A DNA stretch of 64,000 bases from Chryseobacterium suipulveris. Lineage in GTDB: Bacteria > Bacteroidota > Bacteroidia > Flavobacteriales > Weeksellaceae. Where the stretch lies: positions 1,017,501 through 1,081,500 of the forward strand of contig NZ_CP094532.1 in assembly GCF_022811685.1 (NCBI RefSeq), given 5' to 3'. Below, piece by piece: positions 17,322 to 26,560 of this stretch; position 1 is the first letter of the stretch; every line of letters starts with the position of its first letter. The position numbers were made by a program, and so were the translations under genes. Under the pieces are notes generated by a model, which did no database searches, was not told the origin of the DNA, and worked only from the letters and a program-made list of their open reading frames with translations.

Positions 17322-18160
17322 CTATTTCACAACTTTTCCGTTATATATCACATTCTCCGCATTTTTGAGTTTAAACAGATTTCCTTCCGAATTGATTTGG
17401 GTATTTTTCATCATAATGTTTTTAGCATTTTCTGCGAGAAATCCTCTGTTTGCGGTGAGCTTCACATTTTCAAAAAACAGATCGTGGATCGGCGAGTTTG
17501 CAAGTCCACTGAGATCGACGGCGGTTTCTGCATTGGTACAGACAATGTTTTTGAAATAAAAATTGAAATACTCGGGAATTTTTTCACCTTTCACATTGTT
17601 GTCGGGAGTTCGGCCCACTTGTCGGTTTTCATAGGTGGAGGAGAGCGAAATCGCTTCATTGACGATATTCCGCATTGTTAGATTTTCAATGTAAATATTA
17701 GAAACTTTTCCGCCAATTCCCTCATTGCTTTTCACGCGAACGCCAATGTCGGTTCCATCGAAAGTGCAGTCGGTTACAAAAATATTATTCATCCCACCAT
17801 CAGTGTTTGAACCGATCGAAAATCCTCCGTGTGCGTTAAATACAGTGTTTTTTGCGATAATGATGTTTTCGAGCTGTACGGAATCATCATCCTTTTTGCT
17901 GCTGCTTTTCATGCAGATTCCGTCGTCGCCCACATCTACTGTACAATTGTAAACCAGCACATTTCTGGAACCGCTGATGTCGATTCCGTCAGTATTTTGT
18001 CCCCATTTCGGATTCAGAACTTTTAGGTTGTTGAGGATCACACCGTTTGACTGCGAAATGTACACCGTAAGTTTAGGCGAGTTCTGCACTGTGATGCCGT
18101 GCATCTGCAAGTTTTTACAATTAATGAGGTTCATCAGATAAGGTCTTTGGAAATCCCTTG
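17322..18160 (-). pseudogene. 5'-truncated GH28 polygalacturonase
   Basis: From RPYLMNLINCKNLQMHG onwards the minus strand reads as the parallel beta-helix of glycoside hydrolase family 28, enzymes that hydrolyse alpha-1,4-linked galacturonic acid. The catalytic blocks NTDGIDISG, VDVGDDGICMKS and GGFSIGSNTDGG are present in order, although GH28 normally has G-H-G in the third block. About 150 N-terminal residues, including any signal peptide, are missing. The open frame continues to 18392, but that extension is only antisense to the neighbouring hydrolase. Homology stops near 18146. The partner gene is broken at the same place, so this is a rearrangement or an assembly junction. Confidence 0.75.
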
Positions 18161-18821
18161 TTTTTACGGTTGGAGATCGGGTTCGAAAGAAATGATGACT
18201 TCCATCGCGAGAAAGCTTTCGCAAAACGGTTATCACTGTTTCGCTGTGGAATATCGACTTTCTGGTGAAGCAAAATATCCTGCAGCAATTGAGGATGTGA
18301 AAGATGCAATACTTTTCATTAAGAAAAATTCGAAGAAATATAAAGTTGACGCTCAAAAGATCGCGGTTTTGGGAACTTCTTCTGGCGGACAAATTTCGGC
18401 ATTAATCGGCAGTAAATATCCAGAGTTGGTCAGCGCTGTAGTTGATATTGACGGGATTCTAGCATTTCATCATCCGCTTTCCAAGGAAGGAGCGAGCGCT
18501 GCAAATTGGTTAGGCGGGACTTTCGAACAAATTCCCGAAATTTGGAACGACGCATCACCATTAACTCACGCAAACAATATTTCTGTTCCGTATCTTTTTA
18601 TCAACAGTCAATTCGACAGGTTTCACGCAGGTCGTGATGAGGTGATTGAAAAAATGAACAGAAATCGTATTCCAACCGAAGTCCACCAAATCGGAAATTC
18701 GCCACACACGTTCTGGATGTTTGAACCGTGGTTTCAACCTACGATGGATTTTGTCCTTGAATTTTTAAAACATAATTCGAAACCAACAACATTTAAACAA
18801 AATAAAAATGAAAATAAGTAA
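18161..18821 (+). pseudogene. 5'-truncated alpha/beta hydrolase (BD-FAE-like esterase)
   Basis: Homology to alpha/beta hydrolases begins abruptly at GWRSGSKEMM (18168), in the middle of the oxyanion motif that normally reads HGGGWRSG. The core continues with VEYRLSGEAKYPAAIEDVKD, the nucleophile elbow LGTSSGGQ, the acid region FINSQFD and the catalytic His in GNSPHTFW. The signal peptide, about 80 residues and the HGG of the oxyanion hole are missing. The frame opens back to 18099, but that part is antisense to the GH28 remnant. Intact relatives often sit in pectin clusters as acetyl- or feruloyl-type esterases. Without the oxyanion hole the product is probably inactive. Confidence 0.72.
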
Positions 18822-19785
18822 AACTCTTTTTGCAGTGGGCTCACTTGCTTTGGTAATGAGCTGCAGTACTGTGAAGACTTCCTCGATTAAAAGTAAAAAC
18901 GGGAAAACCTACGCTGAAATCTCTCAGAAAGAAGGTGGTTCCTGGAATGGAAGAAAATATTCTGGCGGAAATTTTAAAAATGTTCAAACACTTGTGCTAA
19001 ACCCGCTTCATACCGATCATTCCTTTGATATCCGGTACGAAGGTCCAGGTTGGGAAAGCAACAAAATCGGTTATCGACTTTATCTTGACTGGAGAAACGC
19101 CATCGACATCTATGGTAAGAAAACGGAAGAAATTGTCTTGCCAAATGTCGGACAAGATGGATTCGATTCTTACCACGAAATGAGCGATTGGGGGGCAGAT
19201 ATTTTGAAAGTAGGTAAAGGTTTGGGAATCGGCGCCATCGGAAGAGTGGTAAACGGTGAGATGCTCCACTTTAACGATGTTGAAAAAACAACCGCTTCGG
19301 TAGAAAATAACAAAGCCAATTCAAAAGTAACGGTCGATTACAAAGGTTGGAAAACAAACGGGCAAAGCACGGATTTTACTTCCGAACTCACAATTTTTCC
19401 CGATGAAAGATATACACAACATACGGTCAAAAGCAGTAACGCGCTGGACGGAATTGTAACGGGAATTGTCAACCTCTACAAACTACCTTTAATCCAAAGA
19501 ACGGTTCCCAACGGAAAGTGGGGCTATATCGCGACTTACGGCAAACAAACTCTTTTCGACGATAATTTGGGAATGGCGGTGTTCTACAAAATTTCCGACA
19601 CCGAGGAAATCTACAAAGGAAAAGACGATTACCTGATCAGATTCAAACCAACTACCGAGAAAGTGACTTTCTATTTTCTTGGAGCGTGGGAAAAAGAACC
19701 CAACGGAATTAAGACAGAGAAGGAATTCCTGAAATACCTCAACCAAAATCTCTCAAAGCTCAATGCTGGTAACGTATTAAAATAA
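18808..19785 (+). CDS. DUF4861 family lipoprotein of the pectin cluster
   Basis: The 325-residue protein has a lipoprotein signal (GSLALVMSCSTVKT). It matches DUF4861: NPLHTDHSFDIRYEGPGWES, GYRLYLDWRNAIDIYGKK, and DGFDSYHEMSDWGADILKVG, with the conserved GIGAIG segment. The family is found in pectin and rhamnogalacturonan loci of Bacteroidota; its chemistry is not firmly known to me. The start overlaps the truncated hydrolase by 14 bases, and GH105 follows six bases later, so it belongs to the same transcript. Confidence 0.82.
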   Translation: MKISKTLFAVGSLALVMSCSTVKTSSIKSKNGKTYAEISQKEGGSWNGRKYSGGNFKNVQTLVLNPLHTDHSFDIRYEGPGWESNKIGYRLYLDWRNAIDIYGKKTEEIVLPNVGQDGFDSYHEMSDWGADILKVGKGLGIGAIGRVVNGEMLHFNDVEKTTASVENNKANSKVTVDYKGWKTNGQSTDFTSELTIFPDERYTQHTVKSSNALDGIVTGIVNLYKLPLIQRTVPNGKWGYIATYGKQTLFDDNLGMAVFYKISDTEEIYKGKDDYLIRFKPTTEKVTFYFLGAWEKEPNGIKTEKEFLKYLNQNLSKLNAGNVLK

Positions 19786-19791
19786 AAATTT

Positions 19792-20997
19792 ATGAAGATC
19801 AACATTAATAAAGTATTTCTTATTCTCGGTTTAATGATTTTGGCGGGATGTCAATCAGTTACAAAAACTGCGGGTAATTACTCGGAAATTCCAGCAACAA
19901 AAAAATGGTCAGAAAGAATGGCGCTGACTTTAATGAAGAAATATCCGCAAGCTTATATGATCGATGACAAGGCCGAACCAAAATGGGATTATGTGCATGG
20001 TTTGAACATGATTGCTTTTGAGGAACTTTATGCGAAAACCAAAAACCAGCAGTACATCGATTATGTGAAAGGTTATGCAGATTCAACGATCGACAGCGAA
20101 GGCAAGATTCCGAGCTATAAGTTCGAGAACTACAATATCGATATGATTATCGCGGGTCACCATCTTTTTGATCTTTACGCAAAAACCAAAGATGCTAAAT
20201 ATTTGACGGCTCTGAAAACGCTTCGACTTCAATTAGAAAAGCAACCGCGAACTTCCGAAGGCGGTTTCTGGCACAAGAAAATTTATCCCAATCAGATGTG
20301 GCTCGATGGACTTTATATGGGTTCGCCTTTTTACGCACGTTACAACACGACTTTCGAAAAAGGTGACAAACTCGACGATGTTGCGCACCAGTTCGAACTG
20401 ATTCAAAAGCATTTGCTCGACAAGAAAACAGGACTCCTTTATCACGGTTGGGACGAATCCCGAAAAATGGCTTGGTCCAATCCGCAAACGGGGACTTCAC
20501 CAAATTTCTGGTCACGTTCGCTCGGTTGGTATGCGATGGCGTTGGTTGACGTCCTCGATTATTTTCCAGCCAATCATCCAAAAAGAGCCGAACTGATTTC
20601 GTATCTCAACAGTCTTTCTGCAGCATTGGTTAAATATCAGGACAAGTCTGGATTATGGTATCAGGTAACAGATCAGGGAAGTCGAGACGGCAATTATCTG
20701 GAAGCATCGGGTTCTGCAATGTTTGCGTATGCCTTTGCAAAAGGGGCGAACAAAGGATATTTGCCAAAAGAATATAAAACGATTGCCAACAAAGCTTTTG
20801 ACGGTTTGGTGAATGATTTGGTGAAAGTTTCTCCTGAAGGTTACGTAACTTTAACCAATGTTTGCGCCGTTGCAGGTTTAGGCGGAAATCCTTTCAGAGA
20901 CGGTTCTTTCGAATATTATGTTAATGAAAAAATGAAGGACAACGATCCGAAAGGAACTGGGCCGTTTATTTTGGCGGCACTTCAACTCGACCGATAA
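19792..20997 (+). CDS. GH105 unsaturated rhamnogalacturonyl hydrolase, lipoprotein
   Basis: GH105 (YteR/RhiN-type) enzymes remove the unsaturated galacturonyl unit left at the non-reducing end after a pectin or rhamnogalacturonan lyase cut. The 401-residue protein has a lipobox (LMILAGC) and the (alpha/alpha)6 barrel blocks WDYVHGLNMIAFEELY, PNQMWLDGLYMGSPFYARY (with the catalytic Asp in WLDGLYM), GLLYHGWDESRK, FWSRSLGWYAMALVDVLDYF and a C-terminal EASGSAMFAYAFAKG. It follows the DUF4861 gene by six bases and precedes the lyase-esterase gene by 12. Confidence 0.9.
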   Translation: MKININKVFLILGLMILAGCQSVTKTAGNYSEIPATKKWSERMALTLMKKYPQAYMIDDKAEPKWDYVHGLNMIAFEELYAKTKNQQYIDYVKGYADSTIDSEGKIPSYKFENYNIDMIIAGHHLFDLYAKTKDAKYLTALKTLRLQLEKQPRTSEGGFWHKKIYPNQMWLDGLYMGSPFYARYNTTFEKGDKLDDVAHQFELIQKHLLDKKTGLLYHGWDESRKMAWSNPQTGTSPNFWSRSLGWYAMALVDVLDYFPANHPKRAELISYLNSLSAALVKYQDKSGLWYQVTDQGSRDGNYLEASGSAMFAYAFAKGANKGYLPKEYKTIANKAFDGLVNDLVKVSPEGYVTLTNVCAVAGLGGNPFRDGSFEYYVNEKMKDNDPKGTGPFILAALQLDR

Positions 20998-21009
20998 ATT
21001 TTAAAAAAG

Positions 21010-22977
21010 ATGTCTCGAATTTCATTTTCTCTGCTGTGTTTTCTGTTGTTTTTCCAATTCGGGAATTCACAGATTCACGATAAAACGTGGCATCGAATTG
21101 CGTTGTCGAAAGACGTCGATTTTCTGAAATCTGCCGAAGCAAGAAGAATTGCAGAAAATGTACTGCTGCACCAGAAAAACAACGGCGGTTGGGAAAAAAA
21201 TGTGGCGATGCACAAAACACTTTCGCCCGAAGAAATTCAGAAACTCATCGCGACCAAAAACAATTTCACGGTAACCACGATCGATAACGATGCGACTTCG
21301 CAGGAAATGAGATTTCTCGCGTCGGTATATCAGTTTCAGCCAGAGAAAAAATTCAGCGATGCATTTTTGAAAGGGGTGGATTATCTGCTCAAAGCGCAGT
21401 ACGAGAACGGAGGTTGGCCGCAATTTTATCCCATTCAAAACAATTACAGTTCGCACATTACTTTTAATGACGATGCGATGGCGAATGTGCTTTTTTTGTT
21501 TCAGGAATTGCTTGAAAGGAGAAAAGATTATCCCATAAAGATTCCCGCTGAAACGTTATCAAAAATCGAGAGTTCTTTTAATAAAGGAATTGATGCGATC
21601 CTCAAAACGCAGTATCGGCAAAACGGAAAACTTACGGTTTGGTGCACTCAACACGACGAATTTTCTTTGTTTCCCGCAAAAGCGAGAGCGTATGAACTTC
21701 CGTCTTTGAGCGGTAAAGAATCAGCAACTTTGGTTTTGCTTCTGATGTCGCTGAAAAATCCGTCGAAAGAAGTAATCCGTTCCGTGGAAAGTGCGGTAAA
21801 CTGGTTTAAAGTCAATAAAATTACGGGGTTCAGAGAAATCAGGATTAATGGTGACAAACAGTTGGTGAAAGATGAAAATGCAAATCCAATTTGGGCGCGC
21901 TTCAGCGATTTGGAAACCAATCAACCCTTTGTAAGCGACCGCGACGGAATCAGGAAAAAGTCCTACGACGAAATCGGTGCCGAACGCAGAAACGGTTATG
22001 CGTGGTTTATAGAAGATCCCGCAGAAGTCCTTCGCCAGTACGAAAGCTGGAAAAAGCTAAATGTGAAAATCATCCCAGACAAGAATTACTATACCATTTC
22101 CAAAGACGGAAGCGGAGATTTCGATAACATCCAGGAAGCGATCGACCACTGCAAATCTTTTCCTGATCAGAGAATAACGTTGTTTGTGAAAAATGGAATT
22201 TACAAGGAGAAAGTGAGCATCCATCAGTGGAACACCAATCTTAAAATTTTGGGTGAAAGCAAGGAACGTACGATCATCAGTTTTAATGACTATTTCGAGA
22301 AAATTGACCGCGGCAGAAACAGCACTTTCTTTACCCCGACTTTTTCCGTAGAAGCCAATGACACCGTTCTCGAAAATCTTACCATCGAAAATTCGGCAGG
22401 AGATGTTGGACAAGCGATTGCTTTAAGTGTTGTTGCAAACCGCGTCGCAGTCATTAACTGTAAGCTTTTGGGAAATCAGGATACACTCTATTTGGGAAAT
22501 GAGGGAAAGGTTTTCATTAAAAACACCTATATCGAAGGAACCACCGATTTTATCTTTGGCGGAGCAACTGCTTTTTTCGAAAACTGCGAGATTCATAGCA
22601 AGAAAAATTCATTTATCACCGCTCCGTCAACACCGAAAGGAACTGAATTCGGTTTTGTTTTTCATGGTTGCAAACTCACCGCAGATGATGGAGTTACCGA
22701 AGTTTTTCTCGGTCGACCCTGGAGAAATTTTGCGCAGTCGGTTTTCATTAATTCTGGATTAGGAAGCCATATTTCGCCGAAAGGTTGGGACAACTGGAAT
22801 AAGAAGGATGCTGAAAAGACAGTCTTTTTTGCCGAATACGGAAACCACGGAAAAGGTGCGGTTTTAGATTCGAGGGTTAATTACGCCAAACAACTTTCCA
22901 AAAAGGAATCCCGGAAATTTGCCAAAGAAAATATTCTGAAAGATCCACTTCAAAAAAAATGGTATGAAAATTTATAA
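21010..22977 (+). CDS. PL10 pectate lyase fused to CE8 pectin methylesterase
   Basis: This 655-residue two-domain enzyme is secreted (signal MSRISFSLLCFLLFFQFGNS). Residues about 25-350 form a PL10-type pectate lyase: NNGGWEKNVAMHKTLS, TTIDNDATSQEMRFLASVY, YENGGWPQFYP and GYAWFIEDPAEVL. Residues about 355-655 form a CE8 pectin methylesterase beta-helix with all three catalytic blocks visible: GNQDTLY, TTDFIFGGATAFFENCEI and LGRPW. Methylesterase action removes methyl groups that block lyase cutting, so the fusion couples demethylation to cleavage. Its last codons overlap the CE12 gene by 14 bases. Confidence 0.9.
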   Translation: MSRISFSLLCFLLFFQFGNSQIHDKTWHRIALSKDVDFLKSAEARRIAENVLLHQKNNGGWEKNVAMHKTLSPEEIQKLIATKNNFTVTTIDNDATSQEMRFLASVYQFQPEKKFSDAFLKGVDYLLKAQYENGGWPQFYPIQNNYSSHITFNDDAMANVLFLFQELLERRKDYPIKIPAETLSKIESSFNKGIDAILKTQYRQNGKLTVWCTQHDEFSLFPAKARAYELPSLSGKESATLVLLLMSLKNPSKEVIRSVESAVNWFKVNKITGFREIRINGDKQLVKDENANPIWARFSDLETNQPFVSDRDGIRKKSYDEIGAERRNGYAWFIEDPAEVLRQYESWKKLNVKIIPDKNYYTISKDGSGDFDNIQEAIDHCKSFPDQRITLFVKNGIYKEKVSIHQWNTNLKILGESKERTIISFNDYFEKIDRGRNSTFFTPTFSVEANDTVLENLTIENSAGDVGQAIALSVVANRVAVINCKLLGNQDTLYLGNEGKVFIKNTYIEGTTDFIFGGATAFFENCEIHSKKNSFITAPSTPKGTEFGFVFHGCKLTADDGVTEVFLGRPWRNFAQSVFINSGLGSHISPKGWDNWNKKDAEKTVFFAEYGNHGKGAVLDSRVNYAKQLSKKESRKFAKENILKDPLQKKWYENL

Positions 22978-23719
22978 ACTAATTTTTCTGTTATCGTTGT
23001 TAATGGTAAGTTGCGCCGCTTCCAACAATTCAGGGAAGAAAGTGACGGTCCACACGATCGGAGATTCAACGATGGCGATTAAACCTGATCCCGACAAAAA
23101 TCCCGAAAGAGGATGGGTGCAGGTTTTGCCGCAGTTTTTCAGTGATGAGGTACAGATTTTTAACCACGCTGTGAACGGTAGAAGCACGAAAAGTTTTCGC
23201 GAACTCGGTCATTGGAAACCAGTTCTGGAATCTTTGAAAAAAGGTGATTATCTCTTTATTCAGTTCGGACATAATGATGCGAAAGACACTGATCCGACAA
23301 GATACACCAATCCGCAAACTTCTTACCGACACAACCTGATTCGCTACATCGACGAGGCGCGTTCGAAAGGTGCGGTTCCGATTTTGTTTTCGTCGATCGC
23401 ACGAAGGAAGTTCAATAAAGAAGGCGTTCTTCTTGATTCCCACGGAAATTATACGTTGGTTGCGCGACTTGTCGCCCAGGAAAAAAACGTTCCTTTCTTC
23501 GATATGCAATACCGCACTGAAAACCTCGAAATGGAATATGGAGTAGAGGGTTCCAAAAAACTACATCTTCATTTCCAGCCAGGTGAAAACGCTTTCTTTC
23601 CTGAAGGAAAAACCGACGATACCCATCTTTCTGTTTTAGGGGCAACCGAAATTTCGAAACTTTTTGTTGAGGAATTGAAAAAGCAAAATCATCCGCTGGC
23701 GAAATTTCTTAAGAATTAA
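22964..23719 (+). CDS. CE12 rhamnogalacturonan acetylesterase (SGNH hydrolase)
   Basis: The 251-residue secreted SGNH esterase has the four family blocks: VHTIGDSTMA (nucleophile Ser) near residue 30, NHAVNGRSTKSF (Gly) near residue 66, FIQFGHNDAKD (Asn) near residue 96, and TDDTHLSVLGA (Asp and His) near residue 221. CE12 enzymes remove acetyl groups from rhamnogalacturonan, allowing lyases and GH105 to proceed. The signal MKIYKLIFLLSLLMVSCAAS has a lipobox-like Cys. It is the last gene of the pectin run. The next 265 bp hold no recognisable gene. Confidence 0.9.
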   Translation: MKIYKLIFLLSLLMVSCAASNNSGKKVTVHTIGDSTMAIKPDPDKNPERGWVQVLPQFFSDEVQIFNHAVNGRSTKSFRELGHWKPVLESLKKGDYLFIQFGHNDAKDTDPTRYTNPQTSYRHNLIRYIDEARSKGAVPILFSSIARRKFNKEGVLLDSHGNYTLVARLVAQEKNVPFFDMQYRTENLEMEYGVEGSKKLHLHFQPGENAFFPEGKTDDTHLSVLGATEISKLFVEELKKQNHPLAKFLKN

Positions 23720-23972
23720 TGGTGTTTGGAAACAGGAATTGAAAGTAGTTCGGACCATTTTTGAAAAAAAGATTTCATTCGGTCAGTGTTGAGTTATTCC
23801 ACTTTCTAAATGAAATGCCTTTGCACTCTTCTAAGAGGTTATTAATGAAATAATATTCATTGGGTTTATTGCAATGGAAAAATACAAAGACATTATAAAA
23901 ACAAGAAAAATTAAATTATCGTTAAAGTCAATTTTTTACCTATTTCAAAATCCTTTCCCATTAAAAATCCCG

Positions 23973-23980
23973 TAAATTTG
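23973..23980 (+). promoter_or_regulatory. putative -7 promoter box TAAATTTG upstream of ppc
   Basis: TAAATTTG ends four bases before the ppc ATG, so transcription would start at or next to the initiation codon. Confidence 0.5.
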
Positions 23981-23984
23981 TTCA

Positions 23985-26528
23985 ATGCAAAACCAGGAAA
24001 TCACCGAAAAATTTCGGCAACTCGTTGAGAATAAATTCCAGATATATAACTCCCTGTTTATGAGTTTGCCTTACGATAAAATGACCAATATCGGGATGTT
24101 GCTCCCTTTTCTGTATGAAGAAAGCAAGTCGGGATACGAAAACGGAAAAAGTCCCGACGAGATTGTGGAGGAGTTTTTCGCCAAACATACCGAGCTGAAA
24201 ACCGAGGAACAAAAATGTGAACTCCTTTTCAAGATTATCCAATACATTGAGAGACAGGTTGTTTTGTTTGATTCTATCGAAGATGCGGCGTTTTCGCAGC
24301 TGCATTCGGAGAGCGATGCAGGAACTTTGTTTCAGCTTCACGAACGCGCGCTGCAGGAACATCAGCTGGAATCTACTCGGAAAAAACTGAAAGATTTTGG
24401 GGTAAAGGTTGTATTTACGGCACATCCGACGCAGTTCTATCCGAATTCGGTGCAGAGAATTCTTCACGATTTGCGCTCGGCGATCATGAGCGATTCGGTC
24501 ACCGAAATCGATATGCTGCTTCAGCAGTTGGGAAAAACACCTTTCGTGAACAAAGAAAAACCTACGCCGCTCGACGAGGCAATGAGCATTATTTTCTATC
24601 TGAGGTATGTGTATTACGACACCATCGGTGAACTGTATAAAAAGTTGAAAAACGCTTTTGGAACTGCGGGTTTTTCGCCGCATCCGGATGTGGTACAGCT
24701 TGGTTTTTGGCCAGGAGGAGACCGCGACGGAAATCCGTTCGTGACCGCAGAAATCACACGAAAAGTTGCCGACGAATTACGCAGCTCGATTTTGAAATCC
24801 TATTACGAACATTTAAAAAATGTCAGAAGAAGGTTGAGTTTCAGAGGGGTTTCGGAAGTTTTGGAATCTTTGAGCCACGATCTTTACGATGCGATTTTCA
24901 AGGAAGGGACGGTGATTTCTTCAAAGCAGATTTTAACTAAAATTAATGAGGCAGAGAAAATTTTGACCGAGCAGCACAACGGGCTTTTCAAAAATATTCT
25001 GGATGATTTCAGGGATCGCCTTCAGATTTTTGGGACGCATTTCGCCACTTTGGATATTCGCCAGGACAGCCGGGTTCATCAAAAATCCATTGACGAAATT
25101 ATTCTAAAGAAAGCCAACTTTAACCAAGAAAATATTTCAACTGAAGAAAAACTGAAATGGCTTTTGGAAACGGAAACCATTATCAGTCCCCATGATTTTG
25201 AAGGAATAACGAAAGACACTTTGCAAACGGTTTTAAATATCAAGGATATTCAGCAAAAAAATGGTGAAAGAGGAATGCACCGCTACATCATCTCGAATTC
25301 TGACGGGATTAAAGATGTGCTGAATGTGTACGGATTTTTCCGACTTTCTGGGTATAAAGAAGAAGAAATCAATATCGACATCGTGCCACTTTTTGAAACC
25401 ATCGAGGGACTCGACAATGCTGAAAATGTGATGCGTCAATTGTACGAACTTCCGATCTACAGAAAACATCTGGAACGGCGTGGCAACGGACAAACTATTA
25501 TGCTCGGTTTTTCGGACGGAACTAAAGACGGCGGTTATTTGAAAGCCAACTGGGAAATCTACGAAACCAAGGAAAAGCTGACCAAAGTTTCGGAGGAATA
25601 CGGGATAAAAGTAGTTTTCTTCGACGGCAGAGGAGGACCGCCAGCAAGAGGAGGCGGCAAAACCCACGATTTTTACGCTTCGCAGGGAAAAACCATCGCC
25701 AACAACAAGATTGAAATTACGATTCAGGGACAAACCATCACGAGTGTTTTCGGAAATAAGGAACAGGCGAAATATAACTTCGAGCAGTTGCTGACCGCGG
25801 GAATCGAGAACGACGTCTTTAAAAATTCCAGAAAAGATTTAACAGACAAAGAAAGAGAACTGATTCAGGAACTGGCGGAAATCAGCTTCCATAAATATTC
25901 TGATCTGAAACACCATCCGATGTTTGTGCCGTATCTTCAAGAAATGAGTACGCTGGAATATTACGGCAGAACCAATATAGGAAGTCGACCGACGAAACGC
26001 GGTGCAGGAAGCGAACTGAAGTTTGAGGATTTGCGCGCGATTCCGTTTGTCGGTTCCTGGGCGCAGCTGAAACAGAATGTTCCAGGATTTTTCGGGTTTG
26101 GTTTTGCCCTGAAGAAATTGAAAGATGAGGGAAGATTTGCCGAGGTGATCGATTTGTATCGAGGTTCCGACTTCTTCAAAACGTTGGTGCTCAACTCGAT
26201 GATGAGTATGAACAAGTCGTATTTCCCGCTGACTTCGTATATGAAAGACAACCCCAAATTTGGTGCTTTCTGGAATATCCTGCACGACGAATATCAGCTT
26301 TCAATCGAAATGATGCTTGAACTGACTGGATTCAAAATGCTTCAGGAAGAGGAGCCACTTTCAAGAAAGTCGGTAAAGATCCGCGAGAAGATTGTTTTGC
26401 CGCTTCTGAGCATTCAGCAATATGCTTTGATTAAGATTCAGAAAGACGAGGGAAATCGGGAGGTTTACGAAAAATTAGTCACCCGTTCTTTGTTTGGAAA
26501 CATCAATGCGAGCAGAAATTCGGCATAA
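23985..26528 (+). CDS. ppc: phosphoenolpyruvate carboxylase
   Basis: PEP carboxylase fixes bicarbonate onto phosphoenolpyruvate to make oxaloacetate, refilling the TCA cycle. The 847-residue protein contains the active-site blocks VVFTAHPTQFYPNSVQR near residue 139 (catalytic His), GFWPGGDRDGNPFVTAEITR near residue 240, MLGFSDGTKDGGYLKANWE near residue 505 and FFDGRGGPPARGGGK near residue 545 (Arg-rich loop). It is slightly shorter than E. coli Ppc but complete. It is monocistronic, with a probable leaderless start and a strong terminator shared with the convergent subtilase gene. Confidence 0.95.
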   Translation: MQNQEITEKFRQLVENKFQIYNSLFMSLPYDKMTNIGMLLPFLYEESKSGYENGKSPDEIVEEFFAKHTELKTEEQKCELLFKIIQYIERQVVLFDSIEDAAFSQLHSESDAGTLFQLHERALQEHQLESTRKKLKDFGVKVVFTAHPTQFYPNSVQRILHDLRSAIMSDSVTEIDMLLQQLGKTPFVNKEKPTPLDEAMSIIFYLRYVYYDTIGELYKKLKNAFGTAGFSPHPDVVQLGFWPGGDRDGNPFVTAEITRKVADELRSSILKSYYEHLKNVRRRLSFRGVSEVLESLSHDLYDAIFKEGTVISSKQILTKINEAEKILTEQHNGLFKNILDDFRDRLQIFGTHFATLDIRQDSRVHQKSIDEIILKKANFNQENISTEEKLKWLLETETIISPHDFEGITKDTLQTVLNIKDIQQKNGERGMHRYIISNSDGIKDVLNVYGFFRLSGYKEEEINIDIVPLFETIEGLDNAENVMRQLYELPIYRKHLERRGNGQTIMLGFSDGTKDGGYLKANWEIYETKEKLTKVSEEYGIKVVFFDGRGGPPARGGGKTHDFYASQGKTIANNKIEITIQGQTITSVFGNKEQAKYNFEQLLTAGIENDVFKNSRKDLTDKERELIQELAEISFHKYSDLKHHPMFVPYLQEMSTLEYYGRTNIGSRPTKRGAGSELKFEDLRAIPFVGSWAQLKQNVPGFFGFGFALKKLKDEGRFAEVIDLYRGSDFFKTLVLNSMMSMNKSYFPLTSYMKDNPKFGAFWNILHDEYQLSIEMMLELTGFKMLQEEEPLSRKSVKIREKIVLPLLSIQQYALIKIQKDEGNREVYEKLVTRSLFGNINASRNSA

Positions 26529-26559
26529 AAAAAGACCTCCGTTTTGTGGAGGTCTTTTT
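26526..26559. terminator. bidirectional intrinsic terminator between ppc and the subtilase gene
   Basis: AAAAAAGACCTCC-GTTTTGT-GGAGGTCTTTTT forms a perfect stem with T-runs on both strands between two convergent genes. Confidence 0.9.
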
Positions 26560-26560
26560 C

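Noticed and set aside
18147..18392. N-terminal extension of the GH28 frame
   Set aside because: It is antisense to the hydrolase remnant and shows no GH28 homology; the real homology stops near 18146.
23982..24683. Antisense open frame of 233 codons opposite ppc
   Set aside because: Shadow of a strongly conserved gene; no signal peptide or family motif.
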